From positions 364,044 to 428,043 of the forward strand of contig NZ_JAQSDA010000020.1 of NCBI RefSeq assembly GCF_029945685.1: a DNA stretch of 64,000 nucleotides, given 5' to 3'. The translations under genes and the position numbers were made by a program. The notes below the pieces were generated by a model. The model had not been told where the DNA came from. It ran no database searches and saw nothing but the letters and a program-made list of their open reading frames with translations. This document shows positions 21,595-31,739 of this stretch, piece by piece (the first letter of the stretch is position 1; the number at the start of each line of letters is the position of its first letter). The DNA comes from Polaromonas sp. (GTDB taxonomy: Bacteria; Pseudomonadota; Gammaproteobacteria; Burkholderiales; Burkholderiaceae_C).

Positions 21595-22487
21595 CCCGGT
21601 GGTTGCAGCAAGCGGTCCGCATAGTCCTGCCAGCGGGCGTCCTTGCCAAGGCCGGCAAACACGCCGGCCCGGGCCTGGTCGGCCACCCACTGCTGCTTGC
21701 CGGCAATCGCCGCCGCCATGAAAGGCTCGAAGCCGCCGCCGGCCTCTCGCACGGTGTTGGCCGCCTCGCGCATTTCCTCGGCACGGCGCTGGCCGTGCTG
21801 CACCACACGGCTGAAAAAGTAGGCGCCCTGCTTGTCCCAGTCGATGCTGGGGAAGGTTTCGGCCAGCGTCGGCAGCACGTGGTCCTCGACGCCGTAGGCG
21901 CGGGCCGTGGTGTAACTCTCGATGACCAGCGCCTCCAGGCCCTTGATCATCACGCTGCGGCACATCTTGATGGCGCTGGCCACACCAATCTTCTCGCTGA
22001 CGACCTTCGCATCCATGCCCCAGCCCGCCAGCACGCCGGCCAGTTCGGCCGCACGCGCGCCGCCCAGCAGCATAGGCACCTGGATGCCGTAGGGCGGCAC
22101 CGAGGTCATCACACCGGCTTCGACATAGTGCCCCCCCGCAGCGTCTATCAGTGCCGCGGCCTGCTGCCTGGTGCCGGGTGACGCGGAATTGAGGTCCAGA
22201 AAAATCGTGCCGCGCCGCACATGGGCGGCGGCCGCCTGCGCCACGGCCAGCGTGCTGGACGCCGTGACCGCCGAGATGATGAGGTCGGCCCGCGCGCACA
22301 AGGCCGCCATGGATGCAGACCCCGCCACACCGGCCTGCGCCGCATGGGCGCGCTGCGCGTCGCTCAGGGCCGGCGCCTCGAAGCTGAGGTCCCAGGCGCT
22401 GATGCCCGCCACCCGGTCCTTGAGGCCGGCGGTGAAAATTTTGCCGACCTCGCCATAACCCACCATGCCGATATGTTCAAACTTCAC
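21585..22487 (-). CDS. NAD(P)-dependent oxidoreductase with DUF1932 domain
   Basis: The 300-residue protein has an N-terminal Rossmann fold of the 6-phosphogluconate dehydrogenase type (HIGMVGYGEVGKIFTAGL) and a helical C-terminal DUF1932-like domain (GVASAIKMCRSVMIKGLEAL). It belongs with beta-hydroxyacid dehydrogenases, but the key Lys context differs from GarR. It is followed on the same strand by the regulator-convergent end and preceded by a Bug receptor gene. A role in a side branch of aromatic acid breakdown is inference only. Confidence 0.78.
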   Translation of the reverse strand: MKFEHIGMVGYGEVGKIFTAGLKDRVAGISAWDLSFEAPALSDAQRAHAAQAGVAGSASMAALCARADLIISAVTASSTLAVAQAAAAHVRRGTIFLDLNSASPGTRQQAAALIDAAGGHYVEAGVMTSVPPYGIQVPMLLGGARAAELAGVLAGWGMDAKVVSEKIGVASAIKMCRSVMIKGLEALVIESYTTARAYGVEDHVLPTLAETFPSIDWDKQGAYFFSRVVQHGQRRAEEMREAANTVREAGGGFEPFMAAAIAGKQQWVADQARAGVFAGLGKDARWQDYADRLLQPPGQA

Positions 22488-22550
22488 GGATGTTTCTCCT
22501 GTGCTTGATGGGTCCGCCTTGTCGCCGACCCGATCGCTTCATGCGCTTCG

Positions 22551-23516
22551 TTACTGGGTCGGAATCCTGGCGCGACGGATCACCTCGCCCCAGCGCCTGG
22601 TTTCACCGGCCAGCAGTTCGGCGGCCTGTTCGGGTGAACTGCCGCGCGCTTCGACGTTCAGCGCGGCCAGCTTCCTGCGCACCTCGGGCGCGTTGACGGC
22701 GGCCACCACTTCGCGGTTCAGCCGCGCAATCACACCGGGCGGCGTTTTGGCCGGTGCGGCCAGCGCGTTCCAGCTGGAGGCCACAAAGGTGGGCAGGCCG
22801 CTTTCTTTGGCCGTCGGCACCTCGGGCAGCACCGCGGCGCGCCTGTCGCCGGTGACAGCCAGCGCGCGCAGGGTGCCGGCCCGGATCTGCGGCAGGAGGG
22901 GGCCGAGGATCTCCACCGCCGCGTCGATCTGGCCGCCGCGCAGGGCCGTGACCACCGCCGGTGTGCCGTTGAACGGGACAATCTGCACGTCGGCCCCGGA
23001 GCTGATCTTGAACAGCTCGGCGGCCAGGTTCTGCGTGCTGCCGACGTTGATGCTGCCGAGGTTGAGTTTGCCGGGGTTGGCCCTGGCAAACGCCAGCAGG
23101 TCGCCAAGCGTGCGGAATTTCGAATCGGCGGGCGTCACCACGGCAATGTCGAAAAAGCCGAGCGTGGAGACCGGCGCGAAATCGCGCACCGCATCAAACG
23201 GCAGCGACTTGAACAGACCCGCACTGACCGCCGTGCCGTTGGACATCAGCAGCAGGGTGTGGCCGTCGGGCTCGGCCCGGGCCACCATCTCGCCGGCCAC
23301 CACCCCGCCGGCGCCGGGCTTGTTGTCGATCAGCACCGGCTGGCCCAGCGACTCGCCGAGTTTTTGCGCCACCGTGCGCGCGGTCAGGTCGGCCACGCCG
23401 CCTGCGCCAAAAGGCACCACGATGCGGATCGGTTTGCTGGGAAAGGTCTGGGCCGCGGCCGGCAAGGCCAGCATCAGGCAGGCCAGCAGGCTGGCGGCCA
23501 GGCGTTTAAAAATCAT
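22551..23516 (-). CDS. Bug-type periplasmic receptor (tripartite tricarboxylate transporter family)
   Basis: The 321-residue receptor has the signal peptide MIFKRLAASLLACLMLALPAAAQ, then FPSKPIRIVVPFGAGGVADLTAR and the GAGGVVAGEMVARAEPDGHT motif of Bug/TctC proteins. It binds a carboxylated solute in the periplasm. No tctA/tctB membrane genes lie near it. Start 23516 gives the signal peptide; the 60 bp upstream in the track are spacer. It is co-oriented with the DUF1932 gene. Confidence 0.88.
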   Translation of the reverse strand: MIFKRLAASLLACLMLALPAAAQTFPSKPIRIVVPFGAGGVADLTARTVAQKLGESLGQPVLIDNKPGAGGVVAGEMVARAEPDGHTLLLMSNGTAVSAGLFKSLPFDAVRDFAPVSTLGFFDIAVVTPADSKFRTLGDLLAFARANPGKLNLGSINVGSTQNLAAELFKISSGADVQIVPFNGTPAVVTALRGGQIDAAVEILGPLLPQIRAGTLRALAVTGDRRAAVLPEVPTAKESGLPTFVASSWNALAAPAKTPPGVIARLNREVVAAVNAPEVRRKLAALNVEARGSSPEQAAELLAGETRRWGEVIRRARIPTQ

Positions 23517-23607
23517 GGTGTCCTCGCGATCATTGGCACCGAGCCATTTTGGTCCATCCGGCGGCGCAGCCGGCACCAGCCAGGGGCTGCGCCGGCAGGA
23601 CCATGAA

Positions 23608-23663
23608 TCAAAAGTGGCTCCAGCCCTTATCTACCATGCGCAACCAGCTATCAATTCAGTAGC
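23608..23663 (+). repeat. Comamonadaceae intergenic element, copy 6
   Basis: GGCTCCAGCCCTTATCTACC, then ATGCGCAACCAGCTATCAAT and TAGC. It separates the Bug gene from livF. The following bases carry the tandem-like CAATCAATAGCCAATCAA. Confidence 0.8.
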
Positions 23664-23705
23664 CAATCAATAGCCAATCAACAGCAAATCAATGACAAAG
23701 CAGGG

Positions 23706-24402
23706 TCAGCGCGCCACACCCAGCAGTTGCTCAAGCAACTGCGGCTGATCAAGCAACTCGTCCGCCGTGCCGGCGTGCACCACCGTGCCGCGGTCCAGCA
23801 CCACCGCGCTGTCGGAGATTCTCAGGATCGCCTGCGGATGCTGCTCGACGATGATGGCCGACAGTCCTTCGTCCCGTGTCACGCGGCGAATCGCCAGCAG
23901 CAACTCCTCGACGATGATGGGCGCCAGGCCTTCGAGCGGCTCGTCGAGCAGCAGCAGGCGCGGGTTGAGCACCAGCGCGCGGCCGACTGCCAGCATCTGC
24001 TGCTCGCCGCCCGACAGCTGCGTGCCCAGGTTGGTCTTGCGTTCGCCCAGGCGCGGAAACATCTCGTAGACCCGGTCCGGTGTCCAGCGGCCCGGCCGCG
24101 CCACCGCGGTCAGGTTTTCATGCACCGTCAGCGACTTGAAGATGTTGCGCTCCTGCGGCACCCAGCCTATGCCGGCGGCGGCGCGTTCGTGCGGCGCCAT
24201 CTTGTGCAGCGCCTTGCCCGCCAGCAGGATACTGCCACCGTGCTGGCGCGTGGCGCCGGCCAGCGTGTTGATCAACGTGGTCTTGCCGGTGCCGTTGCGC
24301 CCCAGCAGCGCCAGCGTCTTGCCTTCATCCAGCGACAGCGACACACCCTGCAGCACCACCGCCTCGCCGTAACCGGCGCTCAGATTTTCAACCCGAAGCA
24401 GT

Positions 24403-24410
<8 letters not shown>
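23706..24410 (-). CDS. livF: Branched-chain/aromatic acid ABC transporter ATP-binding protein LivF
   Basis: The 234-residue ATPase has Walker A GRNGTGKTT, Q-loop, signature LSGGEQQ and Walker B LLLLDEPLEGLAP. The early SAGYGEAVVLQGVSLSL is typical of LivF. The start at 24410 (MAELLRVENL) overlaps the livG stop by 8 bp; the extra N-terminus in the track is a shadow of livG. It energises uptake with LivG. Confidence 0.92.
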
Positions 24411-25205
<795 letters not shown>

Positions 25206-25209
<4 letters not shown>

Positions 25210-26171
25210 GCGCCGCCCCGCTTCCGGAACCAGGTCCAGGGCCGCAGCAGGCGCTCGCGCCCGACCAGCACCAGCACCACCAGGAACAGGCCGATCCAGA
25301 AGGTCCAGTATTGCGGCGTGATGTTCGACAGCGTGTCCTGCATCAGCTTGAACACCACCGCGCCGACGATGCCACCGTAGAGCCAGCCGACACCGCCGAC
25401 CACCAGCATCAGCATCACGTCCGCCGAACGGTGAAACTCGAACAGGTCCAGCGACGCAAAACCCGTGGTCTGGGTCAGCAAGGCTCCGGCCGCCCCGGCC
25501 ACACCGGCCGCCACGGTGTACGACAAGGCGAGCCGCGACGACACCGGAATGCCAATGGCCATGGCGCGCAGCCGGTTGTCGCGGATCGCCGTCAGCGTCG
25601 CGCCAAACGGGGAATGCACAACGCGGCGCATCAGCAGGAAGAAAACCAGCAGCACGCTCAAGGCGTAATAAGCCGCCGTGCGGCCGGTCAGGTCAAACTC
25701 AAAACGCCCCAGCACCGGACCCATGACCACACCCTGCAGGCCGTCGGCGCCGCCTGTGAGCCAGTCCAGCTTGTTGGCCAGCTCCATCAGGATCAGGCCC
25801 GCACCCAGGGTCACCATGAGGCGTGTCAGGTCACTGCCGCGCATGATGGTCAGCGAGAACAGCGCCCCCGTGAGCGTCGCCACCGCCATGCCGAAGGCCA
25901 GACCCACCAGCGGATCGGGCATGACCAGCTTGGCAAACAGGGCCGCGGCATAACCGCCCAGGCCAAAAAAGGCCGCATGGCCCAGCGAGACGATGCCGGT
26001 GTAGCCGAGGATCAGGTCCAGCGATATCGCAAACAGGGCAACGATGGCGATCTCGCTGATCAGCATGGCATGGCCGGGCAACACCACGGGCGCGGCAAAG
26101 GCCAGCAGCCACAGCAGCGGCTCCCAGGCTTTCCATCGGCTTTGCTTGAGCAAGGATTGTTGGGCAGTCAT
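25206..26171 (-). CDS. livM: Branched-chain/aromatic acid ABC transporter permease LivM
   Basis: The 321-residue membrane protein has about nine hydrophobic segments and the LivM family blocks LDLILGYTGIVSLGHAAFFGLGGY and RDNRLRAMAIGIPV. Start 26171 (MTAQQSLL) is chosen; the eight-codon extension in the track would overlap livH. It forms the channel with LivH. Confidence 0.92.
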
Positions 26172-26172
26172 G

Positions 26173-27045
26173 TCACTTGCCTCCCTGGCGCACAAACAGG
26201 CCCTGCGGGCGCCAGATCAAAATCAGGATCATCAGGCTGTAGACAATAAAGGCGCCCAGCTTGGGGATGTAGTACTTGCCCGCCACGTCGGCAATGCCCA
26301 GCAGCAGCGCCGCCAGCAAGGGGCCGGTGATGGAAGAGGTGCCGCCCACGGCCACCACGATCAAGAAGTAAATCATGAATTTCAGGGGAAAGGTCGGGTC
26401 CAGGCCCAGCACCTCGGCACCCAGCGCGCCACCCAGGCCGGCCAGGCCAGAGCCGAAGGCAAAGGTGGAGAGGAACACCAGGTTGACGTTGATGCCCAGC
26501 CCCGCGGCCACGCGCTGGTCGTCGACCGAAGCACGCAAACGGCTGCCGAAACGGGTGCGTGCCAGCACATACTGCAGCGCCACCGTCAGCGCGGCGCAAA
26601 CGGCGATGATGAACAGCCGGTAGTGGCCCATGCCCAACACCCAGTCGCTGCTGCCGATTTCGGTGCGGCCCTTGAGCCAGCTCGGCAACTGAATGATCTG
26701 CTGGGTCGAGCCTATGAAATAGTCCACGCTGGCCACCGCCATGAAAACCAGGCCAATGGAAAACAGCACCTGGTCCAGGTGCGGCTTGTTGTACAGCGGC
26801 CGGTACAGGGTGCGCTCCAGCACAGCGCCCAGCAACGCCGAACCGATGAAGGCTATCGGCAGGCACCAGAGAAAAGGCACATCCAGGCGCTGCATCAGCA
26901 GCACCGTGATGTAGCCCCCCACCATGGCGAAGGCGCCATGCGCCAGGTTGATGAAATTCATCAACCCCATGGTCACGGCCAGACCCACCGCAAGGATGAA
27001 CAGCAGCATGCCGTAGGCAATGCCGTCAAAAAGAATGGTCAACAT
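26173..27045 (-). CDS. livH: Branched-chain/aromatic acid ABC transporter permease LivH
   Basis: The 290-residue permease carries the LivH motif MGLMNFINLAHGAFAMVGGY near the N-terminus, SVDDQRVAAGLGINV in the cytoplasmic loop and eight or so membrane segments. It ends 2 bp before livM starts. A 168-bp spacer with hairpins separates it from livJ. Confidence 0.93.
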   Translation of the reverse strand: MLTILFDGIAYGMLLFILAVGLAVTMGLMNFINLAHGAFAMVGGYITVLLMQRLDVPFLWCLPIAFIGSALLGAVLERTLYRPLYNKPHLDQVLFSIGLVFMAVASVDYFIGSTQQIIQLPSWLKGRTEIGSSDWVLGMGHYRLFIIAVCAALTVALQYVLARTRFGSRLRASVDDQRVAAGLGINVNLVFLSTFAFGSGLAGLGGALGAEVLGLDPTFPLKFMIYFLIVVAVGGTSSITGPLLAALLLGIADVAGKYYIPKLGAFIVYSLMILILIWRPQGLFVRQGGK

Positions 27046-27110
27046 GTTTTGGCCAGATAGTCAGAAGCTGATTGAAGGAGCCATTCCAGGAACGCCGCGG
27101 AACCGGCCTC

Positions 27111-27210
27111 GGCCGGCCCTGGGCCTGCCGAAGGGCCGGCCGCAGGCCTTGCCCCCCCCCCCTTGCAAGGGGGAAACAGGTTACACGCAGTGAGCCTGGG
27201 GGGGGGTGTT
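27111..27210. repeat. Hairpin plus C11/G9 homopolymer tracts between livJ and livH
   Basis: GGCCGGCCC and GGGCCGGCC form perfect 9-bp arms at 27111-27141. They are followed by a run of eleven C and, about 35 bp on, a run of nine G that can pair with it. On the transcribed minus strand these structures would follow livJ, so they may reduce read-through and make more receptor than permease. Confidence 0.6.
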
Positions 27211-27213
27211 CAA

Positions 27214-28389
27214 TTACTTGGCCTTGCCGGGGTCCTTGACGTCCTTGATCACATCAAATTCCACGTTGTACAGCTGGCCATCTTTTTTCTCGACCTTGCG
27301 CAGGTACACGTCCTGCACAATGTCGCGCGTCTGCGCGTCGATGAAAATCTTGCCGCGCGGGCTCTCGAAGATCTGGCCCTTCATGGCCTCCAGCAAGGCG
27401 TCGCCGCCGCCCTGCCCTTTGCTGGTTCTGAGCGCTTCGTAAATCACCCGCATGCCGTCGTAACCCCCCACGGCCATGAAGTTCGGGCGCAAGCCCTTGT
27501 TCGCCTTCCCGAAGGCCTCGACAAACTTCTTGTTCATGGCCGAGGGATGGGCCGCCGAATAGTGGTGGGAGGTGACCACACCCAGCGCGCCGTCACCCAT
27601 GTCGTTCAACTGGTCGTCGTCGGTCACGTCGCCGGTAGCGATCAGCCTGATGCCGGCCTTGTCCAGGCCGCGTTCCAGAAACTGCTTCATCACCGCCGCA
27701 CCCGCGCCGGACGGCACAAACACAAACAGCGCATCGGGCTTGCCGTCACGCACTTTTTGCAGGAAAGGGGCGAAGTCGGGGTTGCGCAGGGGCACACGCA
27801 GCGCTTCCGTCACCTGGCCGCCGTTAAAGGTCAGGCGTTCCTTGAAGTATTTTTCGGCATCCAGGCCGGGGCCGTAATCGGACACCAGCGTGATGACTTT
27901 CCTGATGCCGTTCTTGGGCGCCCAGTCGGCCAGCGCGACCGACACCTGCGGCAGCGTGAAACTGCTGCGCACGATGTAAGGCGAAGCCTGGGTGATGCTG
28001 GAAGTGGCCGCGGCCATCACCACCATGGGGGTCTTGGACTGCGTCGCAATCGGGGCCGTGGCCATGGCCGAAGGCGTGATGCCGAAGCCGGCCAGCACGT
28101 TGACCTTTTCATTGACCACCAGTTCCTGCGCCAGCCGGCGCGTGACGTCAGGCAAGCTGGTGTCGTCCTTGACGATCAGCTGGATTTTCTTGCCGGCAAC
28201 CGTGTCGCCGTTTTGCGCCATGTACAGGCGGGCGGCCGCTTCGATCTGGCGGCCTGTGGTGGCTTGCTGCCCGGTCATGGGCAGGATCAGGCCAATCTTG
28301 AAGGTGTTGCTGGTCTGCGCCATCACGCCGCCTGCGGCCAGTGTGGCGACAGCGAGGGCGATGCTGCCGAGAAAGATTCGTTTTTGCAT
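27214..28389 (-). CDS. livJ: ABC transporter periplasmic binding protein, LivJ-like (aromatic acid type)
   Basis: The 391-residue protein has a Sec signal peptide ending in GGVMAQ, then FKIGLILPMTGQQATTGRQIEA and LIVKDDTSLPDVTRRLAQEL, the type I periplasmic binding fold of leucine/amide/aromatic receptors. It is the first gene of livJHMGF. Its place beside vanAB and the lig operon suggests an aromatic or phenylpropanoid acid ligand rather than leucine; this is inference. Confidence 0.85.
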   Translation of the reverse strand: MQKRIFLGSIALAVATLAAGGVMAQTSNTFKIGLILPMTGQQATTGRQIEAAARLYMAQNGDTVAGKKIQLIVKDDTSLPDVTRRLAQELVVNEKVNVLAGFGITPSAMATAPIATQSKTPMVVMAAATSSITQASPYIVRSSFTLPQVSVALADWAPKNGIRKVITLVSDYGPGLDAEKYFKERLTFNGGQVTEALRVPLRNPDFAPFLQKVRDGKPDALFVFVPSGAGAAVMKQFLERGLDKAGIRLIATGDVTDDDQLNDMGDGALGVVTSHHYSAAHPSAMNKKFVEAFGKANKGLRPNFMAVGGYDGMRVIYEALRTSKGQGGGDALLEAMKGQIFESPRGKIFIDAQTRDIVQDVYLRKVEKKDGQLYNVEFDVIKDVKDPGKAK

Positions 28390-28529
28390 GGTCTCTCCAG
28401 AGGGTTCAAAAAAGGGGCGTTCAACGGGTCACGGGGAACTATCCCTGCGCGCGGGCAGATGCGCAAGATGGATTTCAGCCTTGCAGATATAGCAAATATG
28501 CATATCGAGGCGTTGGGGGGTTGGAGTGC

Positions 28530-29300
28530 TCAGCCGCGCTTGCGGATCAGGCGCACGCCGGGCATGCGCTCCAGGTCCTGGCTTTGCATGGCCTCGAGCA
28601 GGTTGCGCTGGGCGATGCGCGAGTGCTCGCGCATGATGGCTTCGGCACGTGCGCCTTCGCGCCGCTCGATGGCGTCCAGCACCTGGCGGTGCTGGTCCTG
28701 CGCCACGATCAGCATGTCACGCGCCTGCGGCGAGTTGGCCTGCGCCACGACAAAGCCGGAAGGTGAGGCAAACGGCAGGTTCACGACGCGTTCGAGTTCA
28801 CGCGCAATCACCGTGCTGCCGGCCATCTCGCTGAGCAGGTTGTGAAAGCGCTGGTTCAGCGTGACGTAACGCAGAAAAGACTCGTCGTCGAGGGCCGGCT
28901 GGCTCAGCACGCCGTCGATCTGCCCAAGACAGGCGCGCGCCTCGGCCAGCAGCGCGCCAGCTACCCCGCGTTCGGCCGCCAGCCGGGCTGACAACCCTTC
29001 GAGCGTGCCGCGCAGTTCAATCGCCTCGGACACATCGCGTTCCGAAAATGTGCGGACCGCATAACCGCCATTGACCAGCCCCTCCAGCAGGCCCTCCTGC
29101 TCCAGCCGCATCAGCGCCGCGCGAATCGGCGTGCGCGACACCCCGAGCTTTTCAACAATGGCCAGTTCGGCAATACGTGCGCCGCCGGGCAGCTCGCCAG
29201 CCAGAATCATTTCGCGCAGGCGCAGCTGCGCCTTGACGGTCTGGGAAGCGGACGGCTCCTGCGCTTCGGCGGCGGCCAGGGAAGTGGTTTTGTCGTTCAT
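28530..29300 (-). CDS. GntR-family regulator with FCD domain (VanR-like)
   Basis: The 256-residue protein has a winged HTH (LAIVEKLGVSRTPIRAALMRLEQEG, about residues 46-70) and a C-terminal FCD ligand domain with the metal-site histidines (RFHNLLSEMAG, QHRQVLDAIERRE). It is divergent from vanA and lies upstream of livJ on the same strand. VanR repressors of vanAB belong to this family and release DNA on binding vanillate. The TGTATACA sites in the intergenic region are likely its operators. Confidence 0.86.
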   Translation of the reverse strand: MNDKTTSLAAAEAQEPSASQTVKAQLRLREMILAGELPGGARIAELAIVEKLGVSRTPIRAALMRLEQEGLLEGLVNGGYAVRTFSERDVSEAIELRGTLEGLSARLAAERGVAGALLAEARACLGQIDGVLSQPALDDESFLRYVTLNQRFHNLLSEMAGSTVIARELERVVNLPFASPSGFVVAQANSPQARDMLIVAQDQHRQVLDAIERREGARAEAIMREHSRIAQRNLLEAMQSQDLERMPGVRLIRKRG

Positions 29301-29307
29301 TCGGATC

Positions 29308-29324
29308 TCAATGTATACAGCAAT
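29308..29324. promoter_or_regulatory. GntR operator candidate, site 1 (regulator side)
   Basis: TCAATGTATACAGCAAT, centred on the palindrome TGTATACA, lies 8 bp before the regulator start codon. It matches site 2 at 16 of 17 positions. Confidence 0.65.
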
Positions 29325-29381
29325 GACCTGTTCAGCATGAATTTTGCCCTATTCAACGCATATTTTGATAAATTAATGAAG

Positions 29382-29398
29382 TCAATGTATACATCAAT
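29382..29398. promoter_or_regulatory. GntR operator candidate, site 2 (vanA promoter)
   Basis: TCAATGTATACATCAAT is the second copy, 74 bp from site 1 (about seven helical turns). It would overlap the -35 region of a vanA promoter whose -10 could be CATAAT at 29411. Repressor binding here would block vanAB. Confidence 0.65.
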
Positions 29399-29503
29399 CT
29401 TGTTTTTTTGCATAATCGCCGCCTGAGACGCCAGCCGTTCGAAGCGGCCTTTATCTCCCAAAACGTCCCACCACCTACCCTCACACCTCTACGGACAAGC
29501 GTC

Positions 29504-30565
29504 ATGTTTCCCAAAAACACCTGGTATGTTGCCTGCACCCCCACCGAAATCGACGACAAGCCGCTGGGCCGGCAGATTTGCGGCGAGAAAATTGTTTTTT
29601 ACCGCGGCCCAGAAGGCAAGGTCGTCGCGATGGACGACTTCTGCCCGCACCGCGGAGCGGCCCTGTCGCTGGGAACGGTCTGTGAAGGCAAGCTGGTCTG
29701 CGGCTACCACGGCCTGGTGATGGAATGCGACGGCAAGGTCGCCTCCATGCCCGGCCAGCGCGTGCAGGGTTTCCCGCGCAACCGCAGCTTCCCGGTGGTC
29801 GAGCGCCACGGCTTCATCTGGGTCTGGACCGGTGACGAAAAACTGGCCAACGAAAGCAAAATCCCGCACCTCGACTGGGCCAACAACCCCGAGTGGGCCT
29901 ATGGCGGCGGCCTGTACCACATCCACTGCGACTACCGCCTGATGATCGACAACCTGATGGACCTGACCCACGAGACCTACGTCCACACCACCAGCATCGG
30001 CCAGAAGGAAATCGACGAAACGCCCGTCAGCACCAAGACCGAGGGCGACAGCGTGGTCACCAGCCGTTTCATGGAAAACGTGATGGCACCACCCTTCTGG
30101 CGCGCCAACCTGCGCGCCAACAACCTGGCCGACGACGTGCTGGTGGACCGCTGGCAGGTCTGCCGCTTCACGCCGCCCAGCCACGTACTGATCGAGGTCG
30201 GCGTGGCCCACGCCGGCAAGGGCGGCTACCACGCCGACCCTAAAGACAAGGTCAGCAGCATCGTGGTGGACTTCATCACGCCCGAAACCGAAACCTCGAT
30301 GTGGTACTTCTGGGGCATGGCGCGCAACTTCAACCCGAAGGACAAGGCGCTGACCGCGCAGATCCGCGAGGGCCAGGGCAAGGTGTTTGCCGAAGACACC
30401 GCCGTGCTGGAAGCGCAGCAGCGCAACCTTACGCTGTTCCCGCAGCGCAAGCTGCTGATGCTCAACATCGACGCCGGCGGCGTGCAGTCGCGCCGCATCA
30501 TCGACCGCCTCATCGCGCAGGAACAGGCACCAGCGCAAGCCCCAGCTCAACAGCAGGCCGCCTGA
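29504..30565 (+). CDS. vanA: Vanillate O-demethylase oxygenase subunit
   Basis: The 353-residue protein begins MFPKNTWYVACTPTEIDDKP. It has a Rieske 2Fe-2S centre (CPHRGAALSLG then CGYHGLVM, residues ~47-70) and the mononuclear iron motif NLMDLTHETYVH near residue 157. With VanB and NADH it removes the O-methyl of vanillate as formaldehyde, giving protocatechuate. ATG 29504 is preferred over the track start because the family begins there. The regulator sites upstream predict induction by vanillate. An alternative substrate such as syringate or another methoxybenzoate is possible. Confidence 0.9.
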   Translation: MFPKNTWYVACTPTEIDDKPLGRQICGEKIVFYRGPEGKVVAMDDFCPHRGAALSLGTVCEGKLVCGYHGLVMECDGKVASMPGQRVQGFPRNRSFPVVERHGFIWVWTGDEKLANESKIPHLDWANNPEWAYGGGLYHIHCDYRLMIDNLMDLTHETYVHTTSIGQKEIDETPVSTKTEGDSVVTSRFMENVMAPPFWRANLRANNLADDVLVDRWQVCRFTPPSHVLIEVGVAHAGKGGYHADPKDKVSSIVVDFITPETETSMWYFWGMARNFNPKDKALTAQIREGQGKVFAEDTAVLEAQQRNLTLFPQRKLLMLNIDAGGVQSRRIIDRLIAQEQAPAQAPAQQQAA

Positions 30566-30567
30566 CC

Positions 30568-31524
30568 ATGGACAGTCTTGAAGTCAAGGTCATCCGGAAA
30601 ACCATGGAAGCCGAGGGCATCACCAGCTTCGAGCTGGCCCGCGCCGACGGCGCGCCGCTGCCGGCCTTCAGCGCGGGCTCCCATGTCGATGTGCAGATCC
30701 CCGGCGGGCTGACGCGCCAGTACTCGCTGTGCAACGACGCCACCGAGCAGCACCGCTACCGCATCGCCGTGCTGCGCGACCCGGCCTCGCGCGGCGGCTC
30801 CATCGCCATGCACGATGCCGTGAACGAGGGCGACGTGATCCGCATCAGCCCGCCGAAAAACCACTTTCCGCTGCAGCACGCGCCGCGCACGCTGCTGCTG
30901 GCCGGCGGCATCGGCGTGACACCGCTGCTGTGCATGGCGCAGCGGCTGGCGGCCATCAACGCGGACTTCACCCTGCACTACTGCACCCGCTCGGCCGAAC
31001 GCACGGCCTTCCGCCAGGAGATCAACAGCTCGGCCTTTGCCGACAAGGTACGTTTCCACTTCGACGCCGGCCCGGCCGAGCAGAAACTCGACCTGCCGAC
31101 CGTGCTGGCCGCTGCCACCCCCGAGCACCAGCTGTATGTCTGCGGCCCCGCCGGTTTCATCACCCACGTGGTGGACAGCGCCAAGGCCAGCGGCTGGGCG
31201 AGCGAGCAGATTCACCTCGAGTATTTCGGCGCCGCGCCGCAGGACACCGCGGGCGACACCGGCTTCGAGGTGAAGATCGCCAGCACCGGCAAAAGCTACA
31301 CCGTGAGCGCGGAGCAGAACATCATCCAGGTGCTGAAGGACAACGGCATCGAGATCCTCACCTCCTGCGAGCAGGGCGTCTGCGGCACCTGCATCACGCG
31401 TGTGCTCGAAGGCGAACCCGACCACCGCGACATGTATTTCACCGACGAGGAGAAGGCGAAGAACGACCAGTTCACGCCCTGCTGCTCGCGCGCCAAAAGC
31501 AAAACCCTGGTGCTGGACCTGTAG
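30568..31524 (+). CDS. vanB: Vanillate O-demethylase reductase subunit
   Basis: The 318-residue reductase has an FMN-binding module with RQYSLCNDATEQHRYRIAVLR and an NAD-binding half (LLLAGGIGVTPLLCMAQRL, YVCGPAGFI). The C-terminal plant-type ferredoxin has its cluster cysteines in SCEQGVCGTC and a later CC. This order is that of class IA reductases such as VanB. It starts 2 bp after vanA and passes electrons from NADH to the VanA Rieske centre. Confidence 0.92.
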   Translation: MDSLEVKVIRKTMEAEGITSFELARADGAPLPAFSAGSHVDVQIPGGLTRQYSLCNDATEQHRYRIAVLRDPASRGGSIAMHDAVNEGDVIRISPPKNHFPLQHAPRTLLLAGGIGVTPLLCMAQRLAAINADFTLHYCTRSAERTAFRQEINSSAFADKVRFHFDAGPAEQKLDLPTVLAAATPEHQLYVCGPAGFITHVVDSAKASGWASEQIHLEYFGAAPQDTAGDTGFEVKIASTGKSYTVSAEQNIIQVLKDNGIEILTSCEQGVCGTCITRVLEGEPDHRDMYFTDEEKAKNDQFTPCCSRAKSKTLVLDL

Positions 31525-31585
31525 ACCCGCCATCGGTCGCTGTACCCTAGCAAGACATCCATAAATCGCGACTGGCAACTTGTTA

Positions 31586-31658
31586 CCGTTCGCCCTGAGC
31601 CTGTCGAAGGGCCCTTCGTCAAGCTCTGGACAGGCTTCGACAGGCTCAGCCCGAACGG
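31586..31658. repeat. REP-type inverted pair
   Basis: Arms of 24 bp with two mismatches (CTGAGCCTGTCGAAG and CTTCGACAGGCTCAG cores) flank a 25-bp centre. This is a widely dispersed proteobacterial intergenic palindrome. It lies between vanB and the MetE-like gene and could form a strong mRNA hairpin. Confidence 0.85.
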
Positions 31659-31739
31659 TGTGGTGTCACGACTGGTGGAAACATCATTAATATTCACATT
31701 GCCCTGCCCGATTTCAACGACCTCAAAGGAAAAAGAGAC

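Noticed and set aside
31586-31658. Rho-independent terminator of vanB
   Set aside because: No T-tract follows the stem, and the sequence is a widespread REP-type palindrome; termination cannot be claimed.
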